Below are positions 21,269-29,351 of a stretch of 64,000 bases of DNA, piece by piece. The position numbers were made by a program, and so were the translations under genes. The stretch comes from an uncultured bacterium. Its GTDB lineage: Bacteria; Verrucomicrobiota; Kiritimatiellia; RFP12; UBA1067. Below the pieces are notes generated by a model that did no database searches, was not told the origin of the DNA, and worked only from the letters and a program-made list of their open reading frames with translations. The DNA is taken from the NCBI GenBank assembly GCA_900547945.1, contig URIT01000002.1, positions 51,179 through 115,178 of the forward strand, written 5' to 3'. Numbering within the stretch: the first letter of the stretch is position 1; every line of letters starts with the position of its first letter.

Positions 21269-21834
21269 CGCGGCGCGGCCCCGTCTGCGATTTCGAGGCT
21301 GCGCACCTCGGCGGCCAGGCGTTCCGTCAGGCGGTTCTTGATCTGGTAGAGTGCGTTCACGGAGAGGCCGAGATCGGCGGCAACGCGCGCGGCCGGCTCG
21401 CCCAGGATGGCGTAGCGGCGGAAGGCGATCTTGGAGGACGAGCGGACGGACGGGTCGGCGAGGACGCGGCGGAGGGCCATCGCGCAGAGTTCGCGCCGCC
21501 AGTCGGCGTCGGACATTTCGAGCGTGAAGCTCGGCTCGACGGCGGCGGACGGCCCGGCGGCGGGGTCGGCGGCGAACGCCGCGTGGCGGTTCTGCGCGCG
21601 TGTCCTCCGACGCAGGAGGTCGTAGGCCTTGTTCTGCGCGATTTTGAGGACGAACGAGTGGAATGCGCCCTTCCCCGCACGGTCATGGCGGTAGGCGGGC
21701 ATGATGGCGACGAGCGCGACCAGCGTCTCGTGGATGACGTCCTCGTACGGCGCGTAGTCGCGGTAGAACCGCGCCCAGCGCGTCTCGTCGTTCGCGGCAA
21801 GTCCCGCGATCAAGGTCTCTGTTGTCTGAAGCAT
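21265..21834 (-). CDS. ECF-type RNA polymerase sigma factor
   Basis: About 189 residues: sigma region 2 with YAPYEDVIHETLVALVAIMP and RHDRAGKGAFHSFVLKIAQN, a proline/alanine-rich linker, then region 4 with LGLSVNALYQIKNRLTERLA as the helix-turn-helix. A TTG six codons further upstream would add MPHFIA. The ATG at 21834 is preferred because a TATAAT (21857-21852) leaves only a very short leader. It is coupled to the Ser/Thr kinase gene downstream. Regulated genes cannot be told from the sequence. Confidence 0.85.
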   Translation of the reverse strand: MLQTTETLIAGLAANDETRWARFYRDYAPYEDVIHETLVALVAIMPAYRHDRAGKGAFHSFVLKIAQNKAYDLLRRRTRAQNRHAAFAADPAAGPSAAVEPSFTLEMSDADWRRELCAMALRRVLADPSVRSSSKIAFRRYAILGEPAARVAADLGLSVNALYQIKNRLTERLAAEVRSLEIADGAAPR

Positions 21835-21867
21835 GGCGATGAAGTGCGGCAATTATATCATTTCTTC

Positions 21868-21900
21868 CGCGTAAGAATCCGCAGTGGCGGACGAGTTGGT
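21868..21900. repeat. 33-bp direct repeat, left copy
   Basis: CGCGTAAGAATCCGCAGTGG then CGGACGAGTTGGT. It recurs at 28880-28912 with three changes in the central bases, in the same orientation. The two copies bracket the 22.2-28.8 kb gene cluster. Confidence 0.8.
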
Positions 21901-21963
21901 GTTGTGGCGAGGTCGGAGACGATTTTGCCGCGAAGGGAAACGCAGGGCGCGGCGTGAAGCAGT

Positions 21964-21981
21964 CCATTCCGCACGGAATGG
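21964..21981. promoter_or_regulatory. Palindrome next to a TATACT box
   Basis: CCATTCCGCACGGAATGG is a perfect 8-bp inverted repeat with a 2-base centre. A TATACT lies at 21992-21997, about 10 bases after it. Position over the -35 zone suggests an operator or activator site for the plus-strand cluster, but no factor is known. Confidence 0.4.
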
Positions 21982-22054
21982 CGGATTATGGTATACTTCA
22001 TGCCGTCAGGCGGGGAGAAATCCGTCTGCCTTTGCGTCCAACGCATCGATGACA

Positions 22055-22162
22055 TAAGTGAAACCTGAGAAATTTTACTGAAGATGTCACGGTTCGGAGG
22101 GTGCGCCCATGGGGGCGCATTTCCTTTCGCGGTATCTTCAGGGCTTCTCAGGGCCTCACTTA
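22055..22162 (+). ncRNA. Candidate structured RNA upstream of accessory cluster
   Basis: Four nested helices in order: TAAGTGA (22055)/TCACTTA (22162), CCTGAGAA/TTCTCAGG (22064-22071 with 22145-22152), TGAAGAT/ATCTTCA (22079-22085 with 22134-22140) and TGCGCCC/GGGCGCA (22102-22108 with 22113-22119, loop ATGG). Asymmetric internal loops separate the helices. This could be a 5' leader, a riboswitch-like element or a small RNA. It could also be an imperfect inverted-repeat element. I do not recognise a known riboswitch class. Confidence 0.5.
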
Positions 22163-22245
22163 AAACCGCGACGGGAAGTGCGCCCTCTCCATTTCCCGGA
22201 GTGAAACAAGGTGGGAGGGTGACGAAGGAAAGAAAAAACGAAGAA

Positions 22246-22710
22246 ATGGACTCAAGTATGCAAAAGCTCGTCGAGACTGTTCGTGCTTCTCGTAGCAAAC
22301 AGGCGATTGCCCTTTGCGGCGCGGCTAACACAGGGAAAACGCATGTGCTCAAGAAACTTTCAAACTGGTTTCGAGATCGGGATGCAATCATCATTGCAAT
22401 GAAAGACATGGGGAATGGACGCGATGAACTTTGGGCATTTGGCTACCAAGATGTGTGCATTGGAATTGCCACGGGCGGAGACAATCAGGAGTTGATAACG
22501 GCTGCATTCACATTTTTTGCCGCAAATGCGTGCGACATCGTCTATTGTTCCACACGATATCGCGCCGATTCTTCATCGTGGACGGAGTTCCAGAAAGAAT
22601 GTTCTAGCAGAGGCTTTACCATTCATTGGACGAGTTCAATGGACATTCCTGAGGAATGCCATCTTGCCATTAATCAAGCCAGGGCCGCGCAACTCGCAGC
22701 CATGCTTTGA
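22246..22710 (+). CDS. Small P-loop NTPase-like protein, unknown function
   Basis: 154 residues. The start gives MDSSMQKLVETVRASRSKQA, followed by IALCGAANTGKTHVLKKL, a Walker A (GAANTGKT). A DIVYCSTRYR strand follows, perhaps with a Walker-B-like role. There is no clear nucleotide-binding partner domain beyond this, so it resembles a minimal ATP/GTPase or kinase fold. The ATG at 22246 was preferred over a longer frame that would read through the structured-RNA region. It is the first gene of the plus-strand cluster; the secreted protein follows 25 bases later. Confidence 0.6.
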   Translation: MDSSMQKLVETVRASRSKQAIALCGAANTGKTHVLKKLSNWFRDRDAIIIAMKDMGNGRDELWAFGYQDVCIGIATGGDNQELITAAFTFFAANACDIVYCSTRYRADSSSWTEFQKECSSRGFTIHWTSSMDIPEECHLAINQARAAQLAAML

Positions 22711-22735
22711 TCAGAAAACCAAAAAGGAGCAGAAA

Positions 22736-24502
22736 ATGAAGACAAAGCAGATCCTTGCATTCGTAATCATGCTCGAATGTAGTGCGAGCTATGCATTCTT
22801 GCCAAATTTAATTCAAAACGTGATTCAGTCCGCAGAGGACTCTCTCGTGACTGTTCGGAAGAGTGACTGTCAGCAAAAAACGCCCCAGTCAACAGAGGCT
22901 AATCAAGAAAACGGGCATACGGTTGACGAAAGAACACGAAGAAAAGATCAGACGCAGAATAATGGCGAAAGAATGCCTGATTCAGAACCCTCATGTGAAC
23001 AGCAAGGAGGGAAATCAATAGAGACAAACGAAAGATTTGTAAAACAGCGCGAAGAACACGCAGGAGAAGAAAAGAAGCAGGAGGAGGATACGAGGAAGGA
23101 GGAGGAGAATAGCCAACATCAGGCGTATCAGGAAGAATTAGCCAAGAACCGCGACCGCATTGAGGCAATGGCGTCACTCACGAAGGAGCTGTCGGCGTAT
23201 CTGCAAGGAGAGTTTACCAACAAGCTTTACTTCGTTTGCAAAATACACGATCAGTTATACGACATCACCAAGACAACGGAACAAAAAGATTTCCTCTGTA
23301 AGAAAGAATGGGATCAGTGGGGCATGGGTCCGCTTGCCAGATCTGAAAAGCTATTGCCCCCATCAGACTACTTGATCCGCGGCATATTGGAGGAAAAAAC
23401 AAAAAAAGCCACCGAGTACCAGGGCATCAACGTTTCGATCAATAAGTCCAAAGAAGGGAAATCACTTGAGGAAGATTACCCTGGCACATTCAGAGTCAAT
23501 GATATCACCTTTCGGCTTTGGAACGGACAATACTACTCCCTCACATTCCAGTTCAACGATTTGTCTCAGGCAAGCGAAATGATCGGAAAAGTGTCAATCA
23601 AAACAAAGGAACTCCTCAAGGAATGGCTTGATGAACAGTATATGACAGCCTGTGCGTTCGGCGAAACTAATGTGTGGGGACAGTATTTTTCACAGACGCA
23701 CAAGAAGGAAACGGCTCCCGTAAAGATTCTGAAGGAAATTGCATTGGGAGATACCTTGATTGAGGTCTTGAAGAAAATCAGCCAGATAGATCCTTCCTTT
23801 AAGGTGGCCTATCATAATGGGACGCCGGATCCTTCTTTTACGGTGTCATCGCACAATAAAAAAGTCCAAGTACTCCCTCCCATGGCCTATGGCCGCCAGT
23901 ATGATTTCACACTTAAAAATCACACCTTAACGTTCGGCTTCGGCGGCTTTGACAATGAGAGCGCCGTGAATCTGCTCTGGGCAAAAGTCGCGTTCAATAC
24001 GGGATCCGTTGAAGTTGAGACGCTTGAAGAACTTCTGACGAAACGGTTCCCCGCCGGTTTTGCCCTTTCCAAGAAAACCAAGAAAGTCGGCATGCACTGG
24101 AAAGATCCGGAGAATACGCCTCAATTCATCGGGGAACAATATGCCGACGCGGCGCTCGTCATTGGGATGTCCGCCATGACACGTAAAGAAGGCGGCGAAT
24201 TACTCGCGTCGGAGCGAGAGAAATACGCAAAAGCATTAAAGACGAAGGAAGAAATCGAGAAGAAGTACATGGAGCCCACTTATGTTTATTATATAGGAAC
24301 CAACCACAGTGGCTATGATGTTGTGGTAAACACCTTGGAGAAAGTCCCCGGAATCGCATCCGACTATATCGTGTTCGACTTGGATACGCATAACCTACAG
24401 ATCGATCTTTATAACAGAAATCTGCGGAAAAAAAGGGATGCGGCCAAGAAAGAAGAGCAGGAAAAGGCTAAAAAGGATGCAGAGGCCGCACTTGACATTT
24501 AA
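22736..24502 (+). CDS. Secreted coiled-coil protein, unknown function
   Basis: 588 residues. Good AAAAAGGAGC site before the ATG. MKTKQILAFVIMLECSASYA is a signal peptide. Residues ~50-150 are very charged and low in complexity (EEKKQEEDTRKEEENSQHQA), a probable coiled coil. The rest is mixed alpha/beta with two similar regions around FRLWNGQYYSLTFQFND and YDFTLKNHTLTFGFGGFDN, which may be duplicated domains. The C-terminus is another charged helix (KKRDAAKKEEQEKAKKDAEA). No family recognised. Probably periplasmic. Lower GC than its neighbours, consistent with acquisition. Confidence 0.65.
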   Translation: MKTKQILAFVIMLECSASYAFLPNLIQNVIQSAEDSLVTVRKSDCQQKTPQSTEANQENGHTVDERTRRKDQTQNNGERMPDSEPSCEQQGGKSIETNERFVKQREEHAGEEKKQEEDTRKEEENSQHQAYQEELAKNRDRIEAMASLTKELSAYLQGEFTNKLYFVCKIHDQLYDITKTTEQKDFLCKKEWDQWGMGPLARSEKLLPPSDYLIRGILEEKTKKATEYQGINVSINKSKEGKSLEEDYPGTFRVNDITFRLWNGQYYSLTFQFNDLSQASEMIGKVSIKTKELLKEWLDEQYMTACAFGETNVWGQYFSQTHKKETAPVKILKEIALGDTLIEVLKKISQIDPSFKVAYHNGTPDPSFTVSSHNKKVQVLPPMAYGRQYDFTLKNHTLTFGFGGFDNESAVNLLWAKVAFNTGSVEVETLEELLTKRFPAGFALSKKTKKVGMHWKDPENTPQFIGEQYADAALVIGMSAMTRKEGGELLASEREKYAKALKTKEEIEKKYMEPTYVYYIGTNHSGYDVVVNTLEKVPGIASDYIVFDLDTHNLQIDLYNRNLRKKRDAAKKEEQEKAKKDAEAALDI

Positions 24503-24544
24503 CCGCCCGACGTCATCAACGAACTCACACTAGAAAGGAAAATC

Positions 24545-25396
24545 ATGGTCACGCTCAATAACGTATTCGGAAACGAGAACATTCTCAAGAAGGAAACCAA
24601 GGGATGCTTCACGGTCTTGGAACACAAGTCCGACCGCAGTGTCAGCGCCAAAACCGCAATGCAGGAATACTTCAAGGGGAAAATGGGACTCAATCGCCGT
24701 CAGCTGCTCTGTAACCTCGACGGCAATGCCGTCAAGACCCAGGCGGGGGCAATGCAGTGGACGGCCGGTGCCGTCGAATCGGTGACGGGCATCACTGGCG
24801 CAGGACAGTTCGCCAAGAATATCCTGAAGGCAGCTGTCACCAAGGAATCTGCCGTGAAGCCCGTCTATCGCGGGAAAGGGCAGCTGATGCTGGAACCGAC
24901 CTACCGTTACATTCTGCTGGAGGATGTCGCATCGTGGGGGGAGAAGGGAATCGTTCTCACGGACGGGCTGTTCCTCGCATGCGATGAGACGATCGTCGAG
25001 AAGGTCATCATGCGCAAGAATCTCTCTTCCCTGTTCGGCGGCAAGGGGCTGTTCAATCTGTCGTTGGTCGGGCAAGGGTTCTGTGCGCTTGAAAGCTACG
25101 TGCCTCGCGAAGAACTGTATGAATTCGACATTAAGGACGACACGGTTAAGATTGACGGCAACATGGCCGTCTGCTGGTCAGGCTCTTTGGATTTCACGGT
25201 GGAACGTTCATCGAAATCCCTGTTTGGTTCAATGATGAACGGAGAGGGTCTCGTCAATGTGTATCGTGGAACAGGCAAGATTTTGATGGCGCCTACGCTT
25301 CCAGGAGCTGAAGATGAAGGTTCCAACGCGCCCAAACGGAATGACTCCGTAGCCCAGAAAGGCTTCTTCCAATCGCTCATGAAATCGGCCAATTGA
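24545..25396 (+). CDS. AIM24 family protein
   Basis: 283 residues resembling the AIM24/DUF124 family (a beta-sandwich related to TRAP-like folds). Key stretches are MQEYFKGKMGLNRRQLLCNL, GAMQWTAGAVESVTGITGAG, a glycine-rich KPVYRGKGQLMLEPTYRYIL, VLTDGLFLACDETI and GEGLVNVYRGTGKILMAPTL near the end, all typical positions. Bacterial AIM24 proteins have no firmly known role; the yeast protein affects mitochondrial inner-membrane organisation. It has AGAAAGGAAA before the ATG. It follows the secreted protein by 42 bases, so co-transcription is likely. Confidence 0.8.
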   Translation: MVTLNNVFGNENILKKETKGCFTVLEHKSDRSVSAKTAMQEYFKGKMGLNRRQLLCNLDGNAVKTQAGAMQWTAGAVESVTGITGAGQFAKNILKAAVTKESAVKPVYRGKGQLMLEPTYRYILLEDVASWGEKGIVLTDGLFLACDETIVEKVIMRKNLSSLFGGKGLFNLSLVGQGFCALESYVPREELYEFDIKDDTVKIDGNMAVCWSGSLDFTVERSSKSLFGSMMNGEGLVNVYRGTGKILMAPTLPGAEDEGSNAPKRNDSVAQKGFFQSLMKSAN

Positions 25397-25495
25397 CATT
25401 CAGCTTGTCCCTACGTCAAAAGGCGACCGCCTTCTCCGCCTCTTGACGAAAAGTAAAAGACGAGAAGGCAAAGACATACAAAAAGGAGAATGCGA

Positions 25496-28132
25496 ATGAA
25501 AAAACTCATGTTCGTATTGGGCTTACCAATACTTATCGCAGGATGCGCGTCGCCGCTTCGGATCCAGACGACGGATTTGAGCGGCGGGGTTCGGGAAATC
25601 GAGGTGAAGAACCTCAGCGGCGAGGTGATCGAGGTCAACGACGGCTTCAGGAAAAAGCTCAACGAGCGGAAAGCGGCGCTGGAGGGAGAAATAAAGAACG
25701 TTCTTGAGGGCAAGGTCAAGAGCGGTGATTTCAAGAAGGACTATTCCATACCAGTGGAGGGAATCGTCGCAAAAGGCGGAAAGGAACCGCTGACCGAAGA
25801 GGAGATGGGCGTCTTTCGCGCGGTCGGCGAGACGTTGACACGTGAGTATGTGAAGCAAATCATCTACCCCGCCTGGGCAAAGAAAATCATCACTCCCAAC
25901 GTATCTTCAGCCAAGGCAAGACTCGCGGACGGCGACTACGCGCAGGCCCGTGAAATCATGTGGGACGCGGAGAAAACCGGCGTCGCGGAGGTGGATGAGC
26001 TTGTCCGCAAGCTGGGCAACAGGTTCCTGAACAGGGAAGTGAACCCCGCCCAGTGGCTTTTGCTGGAGAAAGAGCTCAAGACCGCCTTTGATGCGGCGAT
26101 GGCGGCAAAGGACTATGCGGGCGCAAGAAAGTCAATCGGCGACGCCAAGGGGATCCGCACGTTCTCCCAAAAGCTCGAGGCCGCACCGTCGCCGATGGCG
26201 GACGAGACGGAAGACACCCTGAAGGTCGCCGATGGCGTCACTTCGGGACTGCTGGGGACGGTGGCCGTGAACACCCGCCTTGAGGCATTCAAGGGGAAAC
26301 TCCTGGACGAGATCGCGGCGGCGGAGAAGGCGGAGCTTGACGCCAAGATGCAGGCGATGCTCGACGAGCTGGGCAAGAAGGTGGCGTCGCTGGTCGAAGA
26401 GGAGAAGTTCGGCGAGGCGCGCGACGCGGTCGCCGCCGTCGCTCAGGTGAAAGACGGCGAATGGAACGAGAAGGTCAACGCGGCCAAGAAGAAGCTGCTG
26501 GACGATGTCGCAAAGGCCGAGAAGGCCGCGCGTGACGCAAAGACGCAGCGACTCCTGGACGAATTCACGGCCAAGGTCATCGCTCTCGTCGAGGAGGGGA
26601 AGTTCGGCGAAGCGCGCGACGCCATTCGCGACATCGCATTGGTGGACAACGACGAATGGGACGCCAAGATCTACGCCGTCCGCATCGGCCTGATGAACTC
26701 GGTCGTCAATCCGCGCCAGCTCAAGCACCTGAAGGCCGAGGCCGCAAAGACCATTGACGGCCTTGTCGCCGAGAAGAAATACGCCGAAGCCGCGAAGTTC
26801 ATCGACGACTATCCGTACGTACATGACACGTTTGACCAGATAAAGGCGTCGTTTGGCAGAATCGAGAAGGCGATGAAGGCGCTGAAGCTCGAAGACGGGC
26901 AGGCTGCCGAATACGTCGCCTCGCGCCTGGCGACCGTCCGCGAGATGCTGGAGAAGCGGCTTGGGAAATATGACGGCAACGAGGACTACTCGGAACTTGA
27001 ACGCGCGCTGAGCGAACTTGAGAAGGGGTATGTCGGGCAGCATTACGACGACACGGCGGCGACGGGCGTAACCAACGCCATCAAGGGCGAAATCGTCGCG
27101 ATGGTCGATGCGAAATATGCCCCGCTCACGACTTGGGAAATGAACGAGGCGCTGCGGAGGTTCCTTGAGGCGAAACGGCCCCAAATGCCCGCCGACGACC
27201 AGGGGGAGGGACTCCCCGCGCCGACATTGGGCGTCATTTCCGATGAGGTCGACTACGATTCGCAGATCGCGATGGCGGAGGCGGCGATCGCCGAACCGTC
27301 GGCCGTCTACGGGCTTGCGGCCGTACTCGGCGACTACGCCCGGATCATGCGCCGCTGCAAGGCCGGGAACGCCGTCGCCCCCGAAGAGGCGAACACCATG
27401 CTCGTCGCCTCCGTCTTCCTCAACCAGCCGGAGATGTTCAAGCTCGCCTTGACGCTCAAGGCCGACGTCAACACGGCGGCGCGGCGTGACCCGCTCGCGC
27501 GCGCGCCGATCCTGCTTGCGGCACAGCTCGGGCGGACAGCGTTCGTCAAGCTCGTCCGGGACGCGAACGGCAAGCCTGACGTGATCGACGCGAACGGCAA
27601 CACGCTTCTGCACTATGCAACGGAGCGCGGCAATCTTGCGCTTGCCAGGGCCGTTGTCCCCGCCGTCAAGATCGACGCGGCCAACAAGGCCGGCGAGACG
27701 GCGCTGTTCGTGGCCGTGCGGCGCAATCAGCTTGCGGCCGTAAAAGCCATTCTCCGGCTTGCCGGCGACGCGGCCGCGCAGAAGACGTACGTGGCGATCG
27801 CAAACGCCGACGGCCAGAATGCCTTTGACGTCGCATGTGTGTCGAATGCTCACATGCTGCTCGACACGCTCGCCGCCGCCGGCGCCGAATACGACGAACG
27901 GCATCTCGCCGCGGCGCTTGGTGCGGATTGCATCGGCGTGGCGCAGTGGCTCGTTGAAAAGGGCCTGGACGTCAATGCCGACATCGTGCAGCGTCTAGCG
28001 GCCAAGGTCAGGCCAGTGCCGCCGACACTGCCATCCGCCACCTATTCCTACCTTGTGGCTGAAGGCTTGAAGGTCGAGGCGGAAGAGGCACCGTCCAAGG
28101 ACACGAAGCCTTCGGAGAAAGCGGCCGAATAA
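25496..28132 (+). CDS. Large lipoprotein with internal helical repeats and ankyrin repeats
   Basis: 878 residues. The second ATG (25496) is best placed after AAAAAGGAG (7-base gap); an ATG two codons earlier sits too close. MKKLMFVLGLPILIAGCASP carries a lipobox with Cys17. The middle holds two near-identical ~75-residue units: LVEEEKFGEARDAVAAVAQV and LVEEGKFGEARDAIRDIALV. The C-terminal ~220 residues contain ankyrin-type units (DANGNTLLHYATERGNLALA, NKAGETALFVAVRRNQLAAV). Probably anchored in the envelope and acting as a protein-binding scaffold. Identity of partners unknown. Confidence 0.75.
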   Translation: MKKLMFVLGLPILIAGCASPLRIQTTDLSGGVREIEVKNLSGEVIEVNDGFRKKLNERKAALEGEIKNVLEGKVKSGDFKKDYSIPVEGIVAKGGKEPLTEEEMGVFRAVGETLTREYVKQIIYPAWAKKIITPNVSSAKARLADGDYAQAREIMWDAEKTGVAEVDELVRKLGNRFLNREVNPAQWLLLEKELKTAFDAAMAAKDYAGARKSIGDAKGIRTFSQKLEAAPSPMADETEDTLKVADGVTSGLLGTVAVNTRLEAFKGKLLDEIAAAEKAELDAKMQAMLDELGKKVASLVEEEKFGEARDAVAAVAQVKDGEWNEKVNAAKKKLLDDVAKAEKAARDAKTQRLLDEFTAKVIALVEEGKFGEARDAIRDIALVDNDEWDAKIYAVRIGLMNSVVNPRQLKHLKAEAAKTIDGLVAEKKYAEAAKFIDDYPYVHDTFDQIKASFGRIEKAMKALKLEDGQAAEYVASRLATVREMLEKRLGKYDGNEDYSELERALSELEKGYVGQHYDDTAATGVTNAIKGEIVAMVDAKYAPLTTWEMNEALRRFLEAKRPQMPADDQGEGLPAPTLGVISDEVDYDSQIAMAEAAIAEPSAVYGLAAVLGDYARIMRRCKAGNAVAPEEANTMLVASVFLNQPEMFKLALTLKADVNTAARRDPLARAPILLAAQLGRTAFVKLVRDANGKPDVIDANGNTLLHYATERGNLALARAVVPAVKIDAANKAGETALFVAVRRNQLAAVKAILRLAGDAAAQKTYVAIANADGQNAFDVACVSNAHMLLDTLAAAGAEYDERHLAAALGADCIGVAQWLVEKGLDVNADIVQRLAAKVRPVPPTLPSATYSYLVAEGLKVEAEEAPSKDTKPSEKAAE

Positions 28133-28213
28133 TCGATTCGTCCGCACTCTATCCGGTTCGGACATGGACCGCCATGCCCGAACCGCCCTTCTTCTTCCAG
28201 AAAGGTTTCGCGT

Positions 28214-28825
28214 ATGAACACGAAAGGGCTTTTTCTTCCCGCCTGTGCGGCTTTTGCGCTCATCGCTGCTGCGACGACGTATTGTGATGCGCCTGGTAGC
28301 CGACAATGGTCGGTTGACGCGAATCGAACCGGGAAGACGGTCTATCGTGACGGGCAAGGCCGGATAACCGGGTCTTATGAAACGGACAGGTTCGGGAAGA
28401 CGACTTATCGGGACGGACAAGGACGGATACAAGGTTCTGTGACTTGCGACCCACGTGGAAAGACAACATACCGGGACGCCTCTGGGCGGTTGCAGGGGAC
28501 GATGACGACGGATCGCGCCGGCACGACCACCTGGCGTGATTCGCTCGGGAGGGTTCAGGGTTCGCACTCTACGGACAGGAACGGCAAGACGACGTTTAGA
28601 GACGGCTCCGGGCGTGTCCAGATGACCGAGCAGACCGACCGCCATGGGAAGACGACGTACCGCGACCATCTGGGGCGGGTTCAAGGTTCGGTCCAGGTGG
28701 ATCGGAACGGCAAGACCACCTGGCGCGACGCGCGCGGCCGCGTGCAGGGTACGGCCACGACAGACCGTTCGGGCAAGACAACCTACCGCGACGCGAAGGG
28801 ACGCATAAGAGGTTATAGAAAGTGA
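28214..28825 (+). CDS. Secreted protein made of eight 21-residue repeats
   Basis: 203 residues: a signal-like MNTKGLFLPACAAFALIAAA then eight tandem units of 21 residues patterned GKTTYRDxxGRxxGSxxTDR plus one residue. At the DNA level this is a 63-base repeat with diverged copies. Repeats of this kind form closed beta structures; I recall similar sequences being called 5-fold beta-flower proteins, but that is from memory. It follows the ankyrin lipoprotein by 81 bases and may share its transcript. Function unknown; likely a binding or surface protein. Confidence 0.7.
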   Translation: MNTKGLFLPACAAFALIAAATTYCDAPGSRQWSVDANRTGKTVYRDGQGRITGSYETDRFGKTTYRDGQGRIQGSVTCDPRGKTTYRDASGRLQGTMTTDRAGTTTWRDSLGRVQGSHSTDRNGKTTFRDGSGRVQMTEQTDRHGKTTYRDHLGRVQGSVQVDRNGKTTWRDARGRVQGTATTDRSGKTTYRDAKGRIRGYRK

Positions 28826-28879
28826 GGGCAACGCCTTGCACGGATTTCTGACAAAATTTGCCGTGTCATGACCTGTGCC

Positions 28880-28912
28880 CGCGTAAGAATCCGCTGCGGT
28901 GGACGAGTTGGT
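28880..28912. repeat. 33-bp direct repeat, right copy
   Basis: CGCGTAAGAATCCGCTGCGG then TGGACGAGTTGGT; partner of 21868-21900. The GCGTAAGAATC core also resembles the right ends of the MITE-like elements at 48.95 kb. Confidence 0.8.
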
Positions 28913-28999
28913 AGTGACGTGTAATTGCGCCCAGAGACGGCTGTCTTCTCCGTCTTTTGGCGTGAAACAATACGAGAGGACAAAACAGAAAGGGAAGAA

Positions 29000-29260
29000 A
29001 TGAGTACAAATGAAATCAAAAGCCACCTTGCGTGGGCGATTGTGTCAATTCTAATGTTTTGGCCGACAGGGATTCCTGCAATCATACATGCGCTGAAAGT
29101 CAACAAGGCATTGACTTCCGGTGACAGTACAGAGGCAATGAACGAATCCCTGAAAGCGAGGAAGTGGTGTAAGATCACGTTAATCACGTGGTGTACACTA
29201 ATTCTGCTCGGCATATGTCTCGGTATTCTGGGTGCTTGTCTCGTCAGCCGCGCTTTTTGA
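29000..29260 (+). CDS. CD225/dispanin-like small membrane protein
   Basis: 86 residues with two membrane segments: HLAWAIVSILMFWPTGIPAI and ITLITWCTLILLGICLGILG, joined by a basic loop (NKALTSGDSTEAMNESLKAR). The pattern FWPTGIPAIIHALKVN with a following K-ARKWCK is typical of CD225 (the domain of interferon-induced transmembrane proteins). Bacterial members are widespread and of unknown role. AGGGAAG precedes the ATG at 29000. Confidence 0.8.
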   Translation: MSTNEIKSHLAWAIVSILMFWPTGIPAIIHALKVNKALTSGDSTEAMNESLKARKWCKITLITWCTLILLGICLGILGACLVSRAF

Positions 29261-29351
29261 TTGCGAAAATAACTCCCCTTAGGTTAACCGTCACACAGAC
29301 GGTTAACCCATTAAGTCCAATAAACACCCTTGAGAAAGGAATTTCAACAGA

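Larger units (their letters stand above)
21853..22245. other. Intergenic region between divergent operons
   Basis: Holds the ECF sigma factor's -10 (minus strand), the 33-bp repeat, a palindrome beside TATACT on the plus strand, and the candidate structured RNA. No protein gene is supported. The minus-strand ECF operon and the plus-strand accessory cluster diverge here. Confidence 0.6.

Noticed and set aside
22000..22068. A tiny leaderless ORF (about 22 codons) after TATACT near 21992
   Set aside because: It starts only 3 bases after the -10, ends inside the structured RNA, and shows no conserved features.
22055..22090. CCTGAGAAATTTTACTG looked like part of a TPP riboswitch (CTGAGA)
   Set aside because: The rest of the TPP motif (the ACCTGATCTGGATAATGCC region) is absent and the helices pair differently.
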